In this document: positions 27,510 through 44,700 of the stretch, piece by piece
How positions within the stretch are numbered: position 1 is the first letter of the stretch
Layout of the letters: each line of letters opens with the position of its first letter
Source of the DNA: Thunnus maccoyii
Lineage: Eukaryota > Chordata > Actinopteri > Scombriformes > Scombridae
Assembly: GCF_910596095.1 (NCBI RefSeq)
Contig: NC_056548.1
Span: 13,665,151 to 13,729,150 of the forward strand
DNA length: 64,000 bases
Direction: 5' to 3'
The notes under the pieces: model-generated
Told to the model about the DNA's origin: nothing
Database searches by the model: none
What the model saw: the letters and a program-made list of their open reading frames with translations, nothing else
Program-made: the position numbers and the translations under genes

Positions 27510-28292
27510 GCAGCAAGAAGTTAGGCTGTTTCTTCCATCTAAGAAACATTGCAAAAATCAAAGCCATATTATCCTATCAAGATCTGGAAAAAATAATTCA
27601 TGCTTTTGTATCCTCCTGTCTTGATTATTGCAATTCACTGATCACAACCCTGAGTCGATCTTCTGTCTCACCTCCATTTGGTCCAAAATGCGGCTGCCAA
27701 ACTGCTAATTAATACACAGCGTAGGGCACACATCACACCAGTGTTGGCCAACCTACATTGGCTACCAATAGAATGAAGAATTGATTTTAAAATTCTTTTA
27801 ATTGCCTATAAAACACTACACGGGCTGGCCCCACTGTATATCTCTGAATTATTGTGTCCCCTGACCACGGTGAGATCACTGAGGTCTACTGATCACTGCC
27901 TTCTGGCTGTCCCAAAATCTAGGCTTAAGACCAAGGGTGACCGTGCTTTCACGGTTTTGGCCCTCACCCTCTGGAACTGTCTTCCACTAGTAATAAAAAA
28001 ATGCAGTCAGTCAATAGTTTTAAGAAGCTCTTAAAAACTCACCTATTTCGTAAGCACTTCATCTCGTATTGTCTGATTACTCTCTGTGTTGCTTTCACTG
28101 TTTTTATTGTTGTATCTGACTTCTGTGCAGTTTTCATGCTTTTATTGTTTTTTTATTGATATTATGTGTTATTAAACTTCTTATTTATTTATTTTTATTC
28201 CATTTTATTTTTCTCTCAATTTTTTGCATTGTAAAGCACCTTGTAACTGGCTTTGAAAGGTGCTTTATAAATAAAGTTTACCTACTTACCTA
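27510..28292 (+). mobile_element. L2/CR1-like LINE 3' end (second copy)
   Basis: Encodes, with frame changes, IIHAFVSSCLDYCNSL (27595), then a segment with RRAHITPVL and ANLHWLPI, then IDFKILLIAYKTLHGLAPLY, RSLRSTDHCLLAVPKSRLKT and DRAFTVLALTLWNCLP (up to 27990). This is the RT C-terminal half of a fish L2-like LINE. It terminates with GTGCTTTATAAATAAAGTTTACC and a short TACC/TTAC repeat at 28260-28290. The copy is longer than the one ending at 25255 but is also 5'-truncated. Confidence 0.8.
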
Positions 28293-29105
28293 TTTATTGT
28301 CACTTTAATATGCCTCAAAACTTTCTCTATAAAGTGCCAATTGATATCTAATGTATCAATATTTTATGACATGCCTAATATATATCTATATCTATAAAAG
28401 TAGGATTGTTTTGATATTGTTTCAATGTTGATTCGATGTTAAATCAGCGACTGAATTTAAGTTGACCTAACATTGATTTTGTGTCCATCTTGATCTATTT
28501 TTCATTGTTGAAATGCAAACCTGATGAAAAATCGATGTTAAAGGTCCAGTAAATGACATTGAGCCTCACTGGATGCTACCAAACAACTATTTGCCATGTA
28601 AGAATATAGAGGAGTAATGGTGACCTGAGCAGTGAATGAAGTCACACTCCCTCAGTATGTGTTGTTATCTGAGCTTCTCTGTTCTTTGTTTTGGTAACTG
28701 CACTGGCCACGTGTGCATGTTAGTGCATGTGAGTCCCTCTATGTCCTCCACATCCATTTCCGAGATGGTGGCCGTGTCAAACACTTTCTCAAATTACAGC
28801 TGAACAGTACACTAAAATATGTTTCTGGAGACATATGAGGGCAATGCACTAACAGAATCTTGATCCATATTTGATCAGCACTGCCTAGTCTAACAGTTTG
28901 ATCTGAGTTTCGTGAATTGATGGCTTTCTTTTTTTTCAAACTTTATTGAGTAAACAACACATTTGTTTTGGTCTGAGATGTTGGTGCTATAGCATGACAT
29001 CTAATGGCTGAATGTCGTGTATTGCAACTCTAAATTTCAACATTGATTCAATGATAGTTTCGTTGATGCATTGACATTGATTCACTGTTGATTCAGTGTT
29101 GGTCT
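28293..29105. mobile_element. MITE-like sequence with repeated TTGATTC motifs
   Basis: Stretches of TTGATTC/TGATTCAATG-type repeats at about 28420-28545 and 29025-29100 bracket a segment beginning AAAGGTCCAGTAAATGAC (about 28540), which resembles the end of a common fish MITE. No coding potential. A nested pair of small non-autonomous elements is the likeliest explanation; their ends are not resolved. Confidence 0.4.
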
Positions 29106-29569
29106 GCTATCTGGTGCCCAGAAGAAGGAGGCACAGCAATGCACCTACATGAACACACACACACACGCCAACACACATGCTGGCACCAAAAAGAGCATTC
29201 ACAATCACAGATACAGGGATATGCAGCCTTTACCACCCACACTTTCTACAAGGTGCAGTCCATCTGCTCACTCCGCCACTCTCCATGGATTTAGATAGCA
29301 GAGTCCAATATGTGACTTCCCAGCTACAGTCTCAATATGTATTGGTGTCTGTGATACAGATACAAACTACTAGAGCTTGAACAATTTATCTTATATGTAT
29401 CATCATATATGCTGGCCTACATATACAACCAAATTTAAGAAATGCCCATAAAATGTATTTGTCTATGTTAAAAAATTAATATCAGTCCATATCTCTCAAA
29501 TATTGATATCAGTATCAGCTTCAAAAATCTCTTATCAGCTGACCTCTTCAAACTACCACAAACATACAC

Positions 29570-32165
29570 AAGCCCAGTGCACATTATCATCACCTGTATA
29601 ACATCAGTTATTCAAGCAACAAGAAAAACCACAGGACTTTTTTTTATCACTGCTGTAGGCTTAACCAATCCATCTGTTGCTATATCCAACTCTAGTGAAG
29701 TGATACTATAAAGGGATACCAGTGTGAGTGAAGCTTTCACATAGGGGCATCTGCAAAGGCAATACAGCAAGTTACCTTTTTGCTATTATATCTCCTCTTC
29801 ATCTGCCACCCACTGCCCACATTTGCTGACACACACAGTACACATTTTATGTAGCTGTAATCTGAGAAAGAGGGCTGTTTGCATTAGTGTTGATTTCTGT
29901 GTGTGTATGTATCTTTACTGTATACACTGTATGCATGCTGCACACCTTTGCACTGTATAGTCTACACCACCAAGAGTGTTTGTACCTGCATGTTTGTGTA
30001 CGTATGGTGCGTGGGTGAATTAATCCATTAGGGAGAACGAAGGTGTGCTTCTACCTTTCCTACACATTGTTCCCCAGCCTCATTAGAACCCATTCAGTCA
30101 ATCAAGCATGAATCCATAACACAATAACATACAAAGTGCTTTGTCTGGGTGTAATTGGCCTTGTCAAAGCTGTTTTTTTCAAAAGGTTTGCTTGACTCGC
30201 CTCTCTCAGACTGCAGCCAGGAGCCCTGTCCAAAAAAAAATGCAGCTGGCTGAAGGAAGGTGGAGAGATTAGATGAGTGGAAAAAAAAGGGATAAAGATC
30301 AGGAAGGAAATATTAAAAAGAGAAAGATAGAAGTAAAGATTATTGGTCTCCTCTGTGGGTTCATTTTAGAATTATAAAGTATTTATAAAGTCATTTAAGC
30401 CATTTTTCATAAGGTTCAGCTCTTGTTCACATGTGCTGTCTCTCTTTTTCTGTGTGCATTAGGCCACTGTGTGTGTGCATGTATCAATACTGTGTGTGGT
30501 CATCCAGAACTCCTGTCTGTCACAATCACATGTTCCCCATTACCATGACAAACCAGTCGACCAGATACCTTTTTCCCCAACAAACACACACACACATGCT
30601 GGGAACTACACACATGCACACACACTGATGGTAAGTGGATAACACATCGGTGCAGAAACGTGGCCCCGTCTGTATGCCCATAGGAGAGACTGTTTGCTCG
30701 CTATGATGGGTGACACGGCTGACTGACATTTTCCTCCACACCAACCCAACAGCCAATGTACTACTATTGTGTGGTGACATTGTTGATTAAGCAGACATTT
30801 AGTGTATGGTGTGTGTGAAATTACAGTGCAATGGGTTCGTTGGTGTATAGAGATGCAGTGTCAGTGTGTTTGCATGGATGTGTGGATGTTTGTTTTTACT
30901 GCTTGTGTGTTACTTATCCAAAAGTGGAATAATTACAAGGACGTGACCATAAGAATCGAAGGAATACATTTGACTTTGAACCAGCACTGTGGATGACTCA
31001 AGCCAGAGCACTGCACCCCAAACTGCTGAGATAATCATCAGCAGTCAAGTGCTGCCATCTAGTGACACAATAAAGTGCTTTTTTTAACACAAAATACAGC
31101 CAAAAATGACACTCAACTGCTGAATATGTTGAGTCAGTCACTGGAAAACAGAATTTAAGGTGTAGATTCTGCTAAAAACTTTGATAAGTAAGGCAGTTTT
31201 AAATGTTTTCTTTTCTTAACAAAATCAATATTCACGAATGTATCATCCTGCCATGCTTCCTGTCTTTTTCTCACTCCTCCCTGGATCCCTCAGCCTCCTT
31301 CAGATCAATGTGACTTCATTAATTCCATCAGGGCAACTACTGTGTATGATTAAAACAGATGTCACCCTAGGCATGGGAAAAAGAGAACAGTAATCTGATG
31401 ACACTGATGACTTATTAGCAAAGTTAAAGGTTTTTCCTTTTATTTCCCAGCAAATTATAAAACATCTAAAGCCAGATAAAGAATACAACATTATCTGTTT
31501 CTATGCTCTCTGACTAAGCAAACTTAGATTGGTGTACTGAATTTATTTCATCTTCATTGCACGCAGTAAAATTAAATACAGTAAAGCTGAATAGCAAATG
31601 ACAAATGAACAAAATCATTTCAAGCATTGTGAATTTATTTGTAGCAGACTTTATGGATTACAGATGAGTGAAGCAACCTTCCACCGCCCAAGGTTCAATA
31701 AAGATGTAAGAATAATGAGTTAAGTACTGCTGTTTAGTTGGATTACATGCAAAACCTGTACGCATTACAAATTACTGTGGAAAGCAAGAAGAATTTCATT
31801 GTAGGATTATTTTACATACATTTGGTGTGGGTATTGCAAATTTATACTAATCACAGTTGGTACACATGGAAACAATGTTAGGGCAATAACTTAACCTTGA
31901 TGAGTGAAGTTAATCAGTATAATCAAAACAGGTCACACCTATTCTATGCACCTATTAAAAGTACACCACAGCTACCAACTTCTAAGGACCTTTCTCTCTG
32001 AGAAAAGACCTGGACCTGTACATCCAATAAACATGAACAACAACCAATCAATGGTAGGTAAAGGTAAAGCTGTGCAGACACACAAAAGTTAAACTTGTTG
32101 AAAAAGTATTTCCATGGTCATAACGGACAGACAGAAGGAGGACTTTTGAGTTTCTTCCTACTTGT
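29570..32165. other. Duplicated intergenic DNA, no gene
   Basis: Non-coding counterpart of 8905-12237 minus the deleted 0.75 kb. A possible minus-strand poly(A) signal (TTTATT on plus) near 31636 has an equivalent at 11673-11678. It could end the cathepsin transcripts, but it is 500-600 nt past the stop codons and is not proven. Confidence 0.5.
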
Positions 32166-35891
<3,726 letters not shown>

Positions 35892-36139
35892 CCTGACCGA
35901 CACACAAGAACAACGAGCACAGAAATCCTGTGTGACTTGCAGGAAACATTGGATGTCACATTCACTCTACCACTTGTATAATCTCTCTTATCTCTATTTC
36001 CTGGTTTCTTTTAATCTGTTTTTCACCATGAAACTGTTTCTGATTTTTATGACTTTGTTTCTTCTTTGCAATAATACACCTGAAATATAGGAAGTGTGTG
36101 GGGGCTTGTCTATGTGTGTCTGTCTGTGCTGTTGCTTAC

Positions 36140-36192
36140 CTGTGTCTATGTCGGTGTGTGCAGTGAAGGTTGAGGTTAAACCACCTGTAGGT
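36140..36192 (-). other. Non-coding first exon of cathepsin copy B
   Basis: The minus strand runs from a probable start about 30 nt below the TATA box (near 36190, CTGACACAGCC) to CATAGACACAG with donor GTAAGCAAC. It is spliced to the acceptor eight nt before the ATG at 35891. The start site is estimated from TATA spacing. Confidence 0.6.
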
Positions 36193-36217
36193 AATGCAGG
36201 GCTGTGTCAGATAGTCG

Positions 36218-36227
36218 CTTTTATATA
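36218..36227 (-). promoter_or_regulatory. TATA box of cathepsin copy B
   Basis: TATATAAAAG on the minus strand, about 30 nt upstream of the likely first exon. The sequence around it is shared with copy A, but copy A lacks about 33 bp that include this motif. Confidence 0.75.
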
Positions 36228-36816
36228 GCTGACTACACTTATGACTTACATTGAAATAGCAAATGGGTGAGTTATGCATTATGAGTAGTTCATATGATCC
36301 CCTTCTTTTGGGAAACATATTGCTCTGTCAATGTAATGAGGGCATGATCAGTTGATCAGTTACTCATCAGTTTGTTGCTGAATACAAAACACAATTTTAA
36401 AAAAACAGAGCAGTTGACCAACAGCTCTATGCATGTTTTTCTTTTCTTTTTTGTCTATCAAGCTCAAGTTTTACCCTGAAACTAAGTGATTCTGTATTTG
36501 TAAGTTACATGGACACAGTTGAATCTGTATGTGGTCTTTTGTAATGTTTTAACTCAATAGGTGTGTACTGCAATTGGAAATTTGTGAACACATAAAGCAT
36601 GCCCCTCCGAGAATCGTCATCATATCAATGTTGAAGGGTTTGAGTGTCCCTGGTGAAACTGGGAGCTGTGTTGTTGAGGGCAATAGACCCTGATAGGGTG
36701 AAATTGGTCCCTGGTGAGAGTATTTTTTTCCAAATGTTGCTCCCCAGCTGCCAGGAAGCCACACACACATTTCCAAGGTCTCACTTAAAGTACTCATTCG
36801 GTCTATTTACCATTTA

Positions 36817-39800
36817 CCATAAAAATATTTATTGACATCACAATCCTCTTGGACACAAAAAATGTGAAATGACAACACATTACAACATCCCATAATCATT
36901 TAGAAAGACCAAATTCAAAATATCTAAGAATGACACAAATAAAGAACTACAATGGAACATCATCAAATTCGAAGAACACAATCTTTGAGTCTGTTCAGAT
37001 GTTGAACTGAAAAAATTCTGATATATTTTTTGAGAAATCCACAAAAGATTCCTTCATAATGACAATACATAGTATAGATTCATATCATCAGTAAAGGCAC
37101 ATTTAAAGATATGGATCACATTTAATTCAGCTATAGTAAATGCAATTTTTATATTTCTGAAAATTATTCTTTATTTCTTTTTTTGTTTAGACACCTTGTT
37201 AGGACCAAGAAAATAAACAGACAAATAGTTTTGAATGTGAATTTGTATCTTGTAATCTATCATATGACTTCCACCAATGACCAGTCATATGACCCACTAT
37301 CTTTGAGGTTGAGTGTTGGTCAGCGTAAGGTTTGTCTTACTGTTAATGGTGACTCAGCGCATGAACACCATATACACTGAGTATGGATAATGTCACGTAC
37401 TAATTATGCTCACATCCTTATATCAATGTCTCTCCAGGTACAAAAGCTATTTGCAGTTGTTTTGGGAGGAATGCATACTGCCTATTAATAAACCCATACT
37501 GCCATCATTATCTGATAACTGCAACTACTATACTACTACTAATACTGATCAGATGTTTGTGGATTTGATTTTAAACTATTCCTCTCACAGACGTATGTTG
37601 ATTTTTATCACAAGTGGCCATAGTGGAGTAAAAGACTTTGGAGAAACCCAGCTTCAATTTCTATTTAAATTCATAAAAGTGTTATTCATGGGGAAACGTT
37701 GTACATAATAATGGTGATAGTGCTGATAATTGACAAAAAAATAAGTTGTTTTGTTTTGTTTTTTTGTTAACATTGTTTTGTTATGAACACAGCAGGAGAG
37801 GGCAGCATTTCCATAGGCTTTGCCTATAAAGTACTTCTGTCCTTCATTGGTACATAAAGCTCCCACACTTATTTAATTTTATGCCTCTCATACAATAAAT
37901 CTGTTGTAAACATGTAAACATGGCTATTATTAATGTCATGTTGGGTTTATTGAAATCTAATGAATATAATTCGACAATAGCCGAGGGTGCATACAAACTA
38001 TGGTTACATCCTGGAGGATCCAGTGTGAAAAGGAAACCCTCAGGCCCAGTGACAATATTACTGTGAAAAGGCAGTAAGATGCTTGGCATGGGGAACTGAG
38101 AGGAATGCTATCCCTGGTAAACTCTTCTAATTTCATTACTCTACATGTTTCCTCAGCTTAGAGCCAATCACATAGTTGGCTGCTCTCTAGTGGGGGTCAC
38201 ACATAACATCCGCTAAATTGTGACAGTGGCCCAGACTGGCATACCTTAGCGCATAATCTGATTATCGGATCAATAACATAGTAACATTTGGTGCATAGCT
38301 GGGATGGCTGGCTTCTTCTCTGGTTACACATTGCTGGCATTCACCACTCGTTCCTATTTTATAGGTGACAAAGTGTGAATGCGAGCAAGAATTCAAATGG
38401 AAGGCCTTTTAAATACAGTGTAACCTTGACCACAACTGGCTGTGCTACTGTCTCTAGGACTCAAAAAGCTACTAAAATATCAACACACTCTGTATATCAG
38501 TGTGTAAAATCAGAGATTGATCTCAAAGTGGCAAAGAAAGCCTCCATCAAGCCTGTATTCTCCATGAAGCCCAATACTGAGGTTTTAAAGTTTCTTCAAG
38601 CCAATACTAGTATTTTTTCTGGAAATATTTATCTCTCTCCATCCAGCTATACTTAAAATTTCTTTTAAATGATGTAGCTCAGATATAACTTTTAATAACG
38701 TGCAAAGTACACATGTAAGAGATGTGGAAATTTACCATGAAAATATTTATTGACATCACAATCTTCTTGAACACAAAAATGTGAAATGACTCACAAGAAA
38801 CATCTCATAATCATTTAGAAAGACCAAATTCAAAATATCTAAGAATGACACAGAGAAATAAAGAACCAAAATGGAACATCATCAAATTCAAAGAACACAA
38901 TCTTTGAGTCTATTCAGATGTTGAACTGAAAAAATTCCACAAAGATTTCATCATAATGACAATACACAGTTTATGTTTTTAACATGGAAACAATGACCAG
39001 TCGAATGACTCACTATCTTTGAGGTTGAATGTGGGTCAGCTTAAGGTTTGTCTTACTGTTAATGGTGACTCAGTGCATAGACACTACATGCACTGAGTAT
39101 GGATAATGTCATGTACTAATAATGCTCACGTCCATATGTTGATGTCTCCCCAGGTACAGTACAGTACATGGGGGAATCAATGAGGGTTTTTCTAAAACTG
39201 CTTTTTGTCAAAGTCAAATTGTAATTTTAACAATGAAACAGTTTTCCAAATTTTGCTCCCTGGCTGCCACGAAGCCACACACACATTTCCAAGGTCTCAC
39301 TTACAGCACTCATTTGATCTAATAGTTACGTAACCAAGGCCATTGTTGTTTTGAGAGGAATACATACTGCCTATTAATAAACCCATACTGCCATCATTAT
39401 CTGATAACTGCAACTCCTGTACTACGTGATAATACTGGTCAGATGTTTGTGGATTTGGTTTTAAACTATTCCTCTCACAGACGTATGTTGATTTTTATCA
39501 CAAGTGGTCATGGTGGAGTAAAAGACTTTGGAGAAACCCAGCTTCAATTTCTATTTAAATTCATAACAGTGTTATTTATGGGGAAACATTTTACACAATA
39601 ATGATGATAATCGACAACAAAAAATAAAGACTTTCTTTTTTTTTTCTTTTTTTTCTTTTTTATTACCATTGCATTGTTATGAACACAGCAGGAGAGGGCA
39701 GCATTTCCATAGGCTTTGCCTATACAGTACTTCTGTTCATTGGTACATAAAGCTCCCACACTTATTTAATTCTATACTTCTCATACAATAAATCTGCAGT

Positions 39801-40985
39801 AATTGTTTTGGTGCCACTTATAAAAATTTATGTAACAAGTCAAATCTAATTAATTTTGTTTTTTTGGAGTTTTCTTTATAAAAACAATATATGGCGGTAT
39901 ACATGGCTATTTTTAATGTCATGTAGGGTTCATTGAAATCTAATTAATATAATATGACAATAGCCATGGGTGCTTACAAACTATGGTGTACATCCTGGAG
40001 GATCCAGTGTGAAAAGGAAACCCTCAGGCCCAGTGACAATACAAGTGTGAAAAGGCAGTAAGATGCTTGGCATGGGGAACTGAGAGGAATGCTATCCCTG
40101 GTAAACTCTTCTAATTTCATTACTCTACATGTTTCCTCAGCTTAGAGCCAATCACATAGTTGGCTGCTCTCTAGTGGGGGTCACACATAACAGCCGCTAA
40201 ATTGTGACAGTGGCCCAGACTGGCATACCTTAGCGCATAATCTGATTATCGGATCAATAACATAGTAACATTTGGTGCATAGCTGGGATGGCTGGCTTCT
40301 TCTGTGGTTACACATTGCTGGCATTCACCACTCATTCCCACTTTATAGGTGACAAAGTGTGAATGCGAGCAGGAATTCAAATGGAAGGCCTTTTAAATAC
40401 AGTGTAACCTTGACCACATCTGGCTGTGCTACTGTCTCTAGGACTCAAAAAGCTACTAAAATATCAACACACTCTGTATATCAGTGTGTAAAATCAGAAA
40501 TTGATCTCAAAGTGGTAAAGAAAGCCTCCATCAAGCCTGTATTCTCCATGAAGCCCAATACTGAGGTTTTAAAGTTTCTTCAAGCCAATACTAGTATTTT
40601 TTTTCTGGAAGTATTTATCTCTCTCCATCCAGCTATAATTACAATGTATTTAAAATGACTGTAGCTCAGATACAATTTTTAATAACATGCAAAGTACACA
40701 TGTAAGTGATGTGAAATTTTTTACCATAAAAATATTTATTGACATCACAATCTTCTTGGACACAAAAAATGTGAAATGACACACAAGAAACATCCCATAA
40801 TCATTTAGAAAGACCAAATTCAAAATATCTAAGAATGACACAGAGAATTAAAGAACTAAAATGGAACATCATCAAATTCAAAGAACACAATCTTTGAGTC
40901 TATTCAGATGTTTAACTGAAAAAAATTCTGATATGTTTTTTTGAGAAATGGTCTTCTTTCTCCACAAAAGATTCCTTCATAAAAA
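36817..40985. repeat. Tandem array of about 1.95 kb units upstream of copy B
   Basis: The phrase AAAATATTTATTGACATCACAATC marks unit starts at about 36822, 38740 and 40732. Two full units and a partial third (ending near 40985) are present and very similar. Each full unit ends with a CATCCTGGAGGATCCAGTG segment, a CCAAT-like GAGCCAATCACATAGTTGG and an AATGCGAGCA(A/G)GAATTC segment. The same unit occurs near 16280-18370 in block A, so it predates the duplication and expanded further here. No transposon signature recognised. Confidence 0.85.
38375..38656 (+). other. Repeated 93-codon open frame, probably not coding
   Basis: The frame starts MNASKNSNGRPFKYSVTLTT; a second copy, at 40359-40658, is the same length over the shared part. 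Comparing the two, I count about three amino-acid-changing and one silent substitution, which gives no sign of protein-level constraint. There is no known domain, signal or splice context. Listed because it is the only long frame kept in the repeat unit. Confidence 0.2.
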
Positions 40986-41133
40986 GATCAGAAACGCCAC
41001 CAAAAACACGTGGTATGGTCATCTCCATCGCCTCTCTTTAGAAAACACAATAAACTGAACCACAATCATTTCAGAAGCACTGGCCTAACCAAACATTTTA
41101 GAAATGCACATAAACACCAATAAATAGAAACAC

Positions 41134-41791
41134 TTTATTTCAGAGAGCAAAATAATATAATAACAACCAAAAAAGGCGTCATGATGACAGTCACTAAGCA
41201 TAAACCGCCATGATTGCTGCCCCTGTTTACCGCTGCATGTTGCTTTTGTGAACTGCAGATAAGTGGATGATGACAACCACAGTACCACACAAAAGGCATG
41301 AGACAGAGATAACCAGGGACATTGGAGGGAATCCCTGCTTGCCGCTATTTATCCCTCTTTCCCTCCATTCGTCCCTCTATTTCTCTGTCCTCTGCAAAAG
41401 TCTGTTGTGATCCTGTCTTTCCCAGTCCAAACAGGTCACCATGGCTCACACCTTGCCAAGGTCTGTGCTGCACCGGCAGCGACAGGAGAGCGAGTGGACG
41501 AGAGACATAGTGAAGGAGATGAGAAAGAGAGAGCAACAGCACAGATTATGGACAGTGACACTCTGTCTCTCTCTCTTTCTCTCTCTCTCTGCTTTATCTC
41601 CATGGTGCACACACGTCGACCTGGAGCAAGGCTGTATACTGGCAGGGGTGGCCAGAAGCAGAGAGAGAAGGGGGTGGATAGATGGGGATGGAGTGTGTGG
41701 GGGGATAAAGGGATACGGTGCTTCAATAGCGGAGCAGGTCCAGGGACTAATTGGATCTGGTAATGGCTGGTCAATGTGACTGAAGGGCTCG
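41134..41791 (-). other. Probable vgll2b 3'UTR with poly(A) signal
   Basis: The sequence after the vgll2b stop (41792) on the minus strand stays high in complexity apart from a CT/GA tract at 41565-41595. The first good AATAAA on the minus strand lies at 41134-41139. The long frames on both strands here come from UTR and simple sequence. The end is inferred from the signal only. Confidence 0.5.
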
Positions 41792-44700
41792 TTAGAACCA
41801 GTACAGCTCCTTGCCTTTCTTGTGCTGCTGGAGGCCTGAGAAAAAGGGACAAGGAAACAATGAGGAGGACAACGGTGAACAACAGAACACAGGTTGTCAT
41901 GGAACCTACTTTTGCCAAACATCCTGTTTTAGAGAGGGAAAAAAGAGCACCTCTATGATGATTATGATGTGTTATGTGTGAGTGTGAGCACATGTGGGAG
42001 TGTCTATTCAGGCAATTAATAGAGGAAAAAAGCCAAATCGGTAGACTGCAGAAATTTGAGTCTGTTCTCATCATATTCAACTTGAAACATAAATGTACAG
42101 TACAGGGGGGAAAGTGTTCTGGACTTCCAATTTATGTTTCTGTACACAGATGTATGAGTGCATTTTGTTACAGTTTATGATTTTTATCTGGACTGATTAT
42201 AAATAAACTGTAAATAAAGGAAGATTTGTACTATCCACACATTATTTGCAAAAGCTTGATATGGTTGAGTGAGTGGGTACCTGCATCCATGTTTAGGGCC
42301 AGCGTCTGGCTGACATCCCCTGGGGGAAGCAGGCTGGGCCAGGAGGCAGTGGGCTCTAGCTTGCTCACTTCATAGTGGCTTGGCAAAGTAGGCAGGTGAG
42401 GTGGCCGCACCGTAGGCATGAGCAGGGGCCCGTAGTGGGGCTCCAAAGCCGAGGGAGAATACAGTTCATGGAGAGGCCTTGGGGGGCCATAAGCCTGGGC
42501 CTGAGGGTATCCCCAACTCTCTGGCGGGTGAGGGTGGGAGTGAGGATGAGCGTGTGGGTGAGGATGAGCATGTGGGTGTGCCAGGCCCGGGTGTAGCCCT
42601 GACGCGTATGGGTCCATGGAATAGGAAGGCACTCCCGTCTCACAGTGGGAGCGGCTCTGAGACGAGGTGTAATTGCTGTCCCAGAAGGATGGAGGGAAAC
42701 TTCGTCGACTGCTAGGTGAGGTGGTATCTAATGGTGAGGGAGGTAGAGGGGGGTGGGGGGGGGGGTGGGAGGGTAAACAACCATCACATTTAGGCGAAGT
42801 CACGAACCGTTGCACAACTGTGTAGTGAATCACTTGATTTATAGAGACAAATGGAAAGGCTAGAGCTGTGCAAGAGGAGTAACCCGTGCTAAAACGTAGA
42901 TGTCACTCACATGACTGCTACACCCTCTTGCCCAGATATCTTCCCCATTGGATCATACTGTCACACAGCCCTAGCCCCAACAAGACACAGAAATAAACAC
43001 AACCACATTCTAGCAGACAGAGGGAGAGAGAGAGAGAGAAAGAGAGTGACAGAGAGAAAGGTAGAAAGAGAGACGTCCCTATATGCCTGAATTCTATATA
43101 AGGCAGACGCTCTGACCTGGAGGGAGCCCAAGGCTCATAGAGCCTTAAATCACTTACTGTGGTGACATCTCTCACTCTCATGTCAGCCCAGTACTTCTGA
43201 AAGTCTTACAACACACTCATGTGCACACACAGGCGCACACACACACACACACAGACACGCAATTCTGGCCCTGTGCTAGCACCCACCGCCCCTCTCGATC
43301 TCCTGCACCCCCACCTGTTGTTTTTTTTGCTCCCCCTTCTCCTCGCCCTTGACAGAATGTCAGCGAGCCATTATATGTTTTTAGCAGTATACTTTTATAT
43401 TTAGATATTCCTCTGAAAAGAGACACCATGCAGCACCCTGAGAGGTAATGTTTCCCTCTGCCCATATCACACAGACCACAGCATATATAAATCTGACCAG
43501 CAGGCAGGCAAGTGACTGAACAACCATTGTGGGGCAAGAGCTGGAGCGAGAGTCAGAATGGCAGCCGCAGAGACGTTTGAAGGGGATATGCCGGCGAGGC
43601 TGTGCGCTTACGGCCATGTATAAACATAGCATCTGTTGTGAGGCAGGAAGTGTGTGTTAGTGCCGAAATGAAGACGTCCGACTGAACTAGGAAAGAGACT
43701 AACAGTGACAGCAGTGAGACAGAGTAGAGGCTATAGGCCCTACATGGATATCCAAGGGACATCTGCAGGCTGCTGGTAGAATATAACATCAGTGTCTTCA
43801 GAAGATCTGCAAATGACAACTTTTTTCACTTTGCATTCTGGTGCAATAAAAATGAAAGCAAAAACAAAACAAACAAAAAATAAACATTACTTAAACTTAA
43901 AATAAATAATAATCATAATAATAACTTTAAACATAATTTGAAGTTTTTCAGAGTTATATGGAATATCTTTCCTTTTTTTGCTTCTAAGGAAACTAACAAA
44001 ACTTTTATTATGACTCATTTCAATTCCATAGTGTATGTAGTTGGCATAGCACAAAGATGATGCTATGATCATTTATGGATTACTGGTTTTTCGCTCCCAA
44101 ACATAAAAAAAATATCTAACCATGCTTGATTGTGAATGCCCTCTGTCTTGAGTCAAAGAAATCCCTTTTGTCAGCCAACAGCTCCTGACCTTCATGACCT
44201 CTGACCCCTACAACCTGACCTCTCAAGGGACAACAGTTCCAACAAGAAGCCCCTCATTCCTGTCTCCTGATCACATCACCTGTCTGGCACTCTGCTGTGC
44301 TCTGCAGAACTCACCCTGTGTGGCCCTAAAAGCAAGCGTAAGATGCCACACAGACAACTGTGGCACCTGTACTCACATAAATAAAAGGACATTATGAAAC
44401 TGCAGGGATGTGGTGCAGCTAAACTCAACCCAACTTTTTCAGGCTGTGCAACGCTTCATGACATACATTTCATTGTAAACATCAGACAGCTTTACTGATG
44501 CAATGACATTCATATAGGATCATTATTGAATTTTAATTTGGTGGTTGTTCTCTCATGTTCACACTGGGCATAGTTTATAAAATTTGTATCTATCATTACA
44601 TCACATGATGTAGAAACTCAATTTATTGTTGTGTTTAAGCTCTCTATTAGAGTCCAGTTTGCACAGACAAACACAATAATTATGGACATGAACAGCTGCG

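Noticed and set aside
41436..42080. 214-codon minus frame, Ser/Leu-rich, over the vgll2b end region
   Set aside because: It runs through vgll2b intron 3, the final exon in the wrong frame and a CT repeat; the splice-consistent Vgll2 tail explains the locus.
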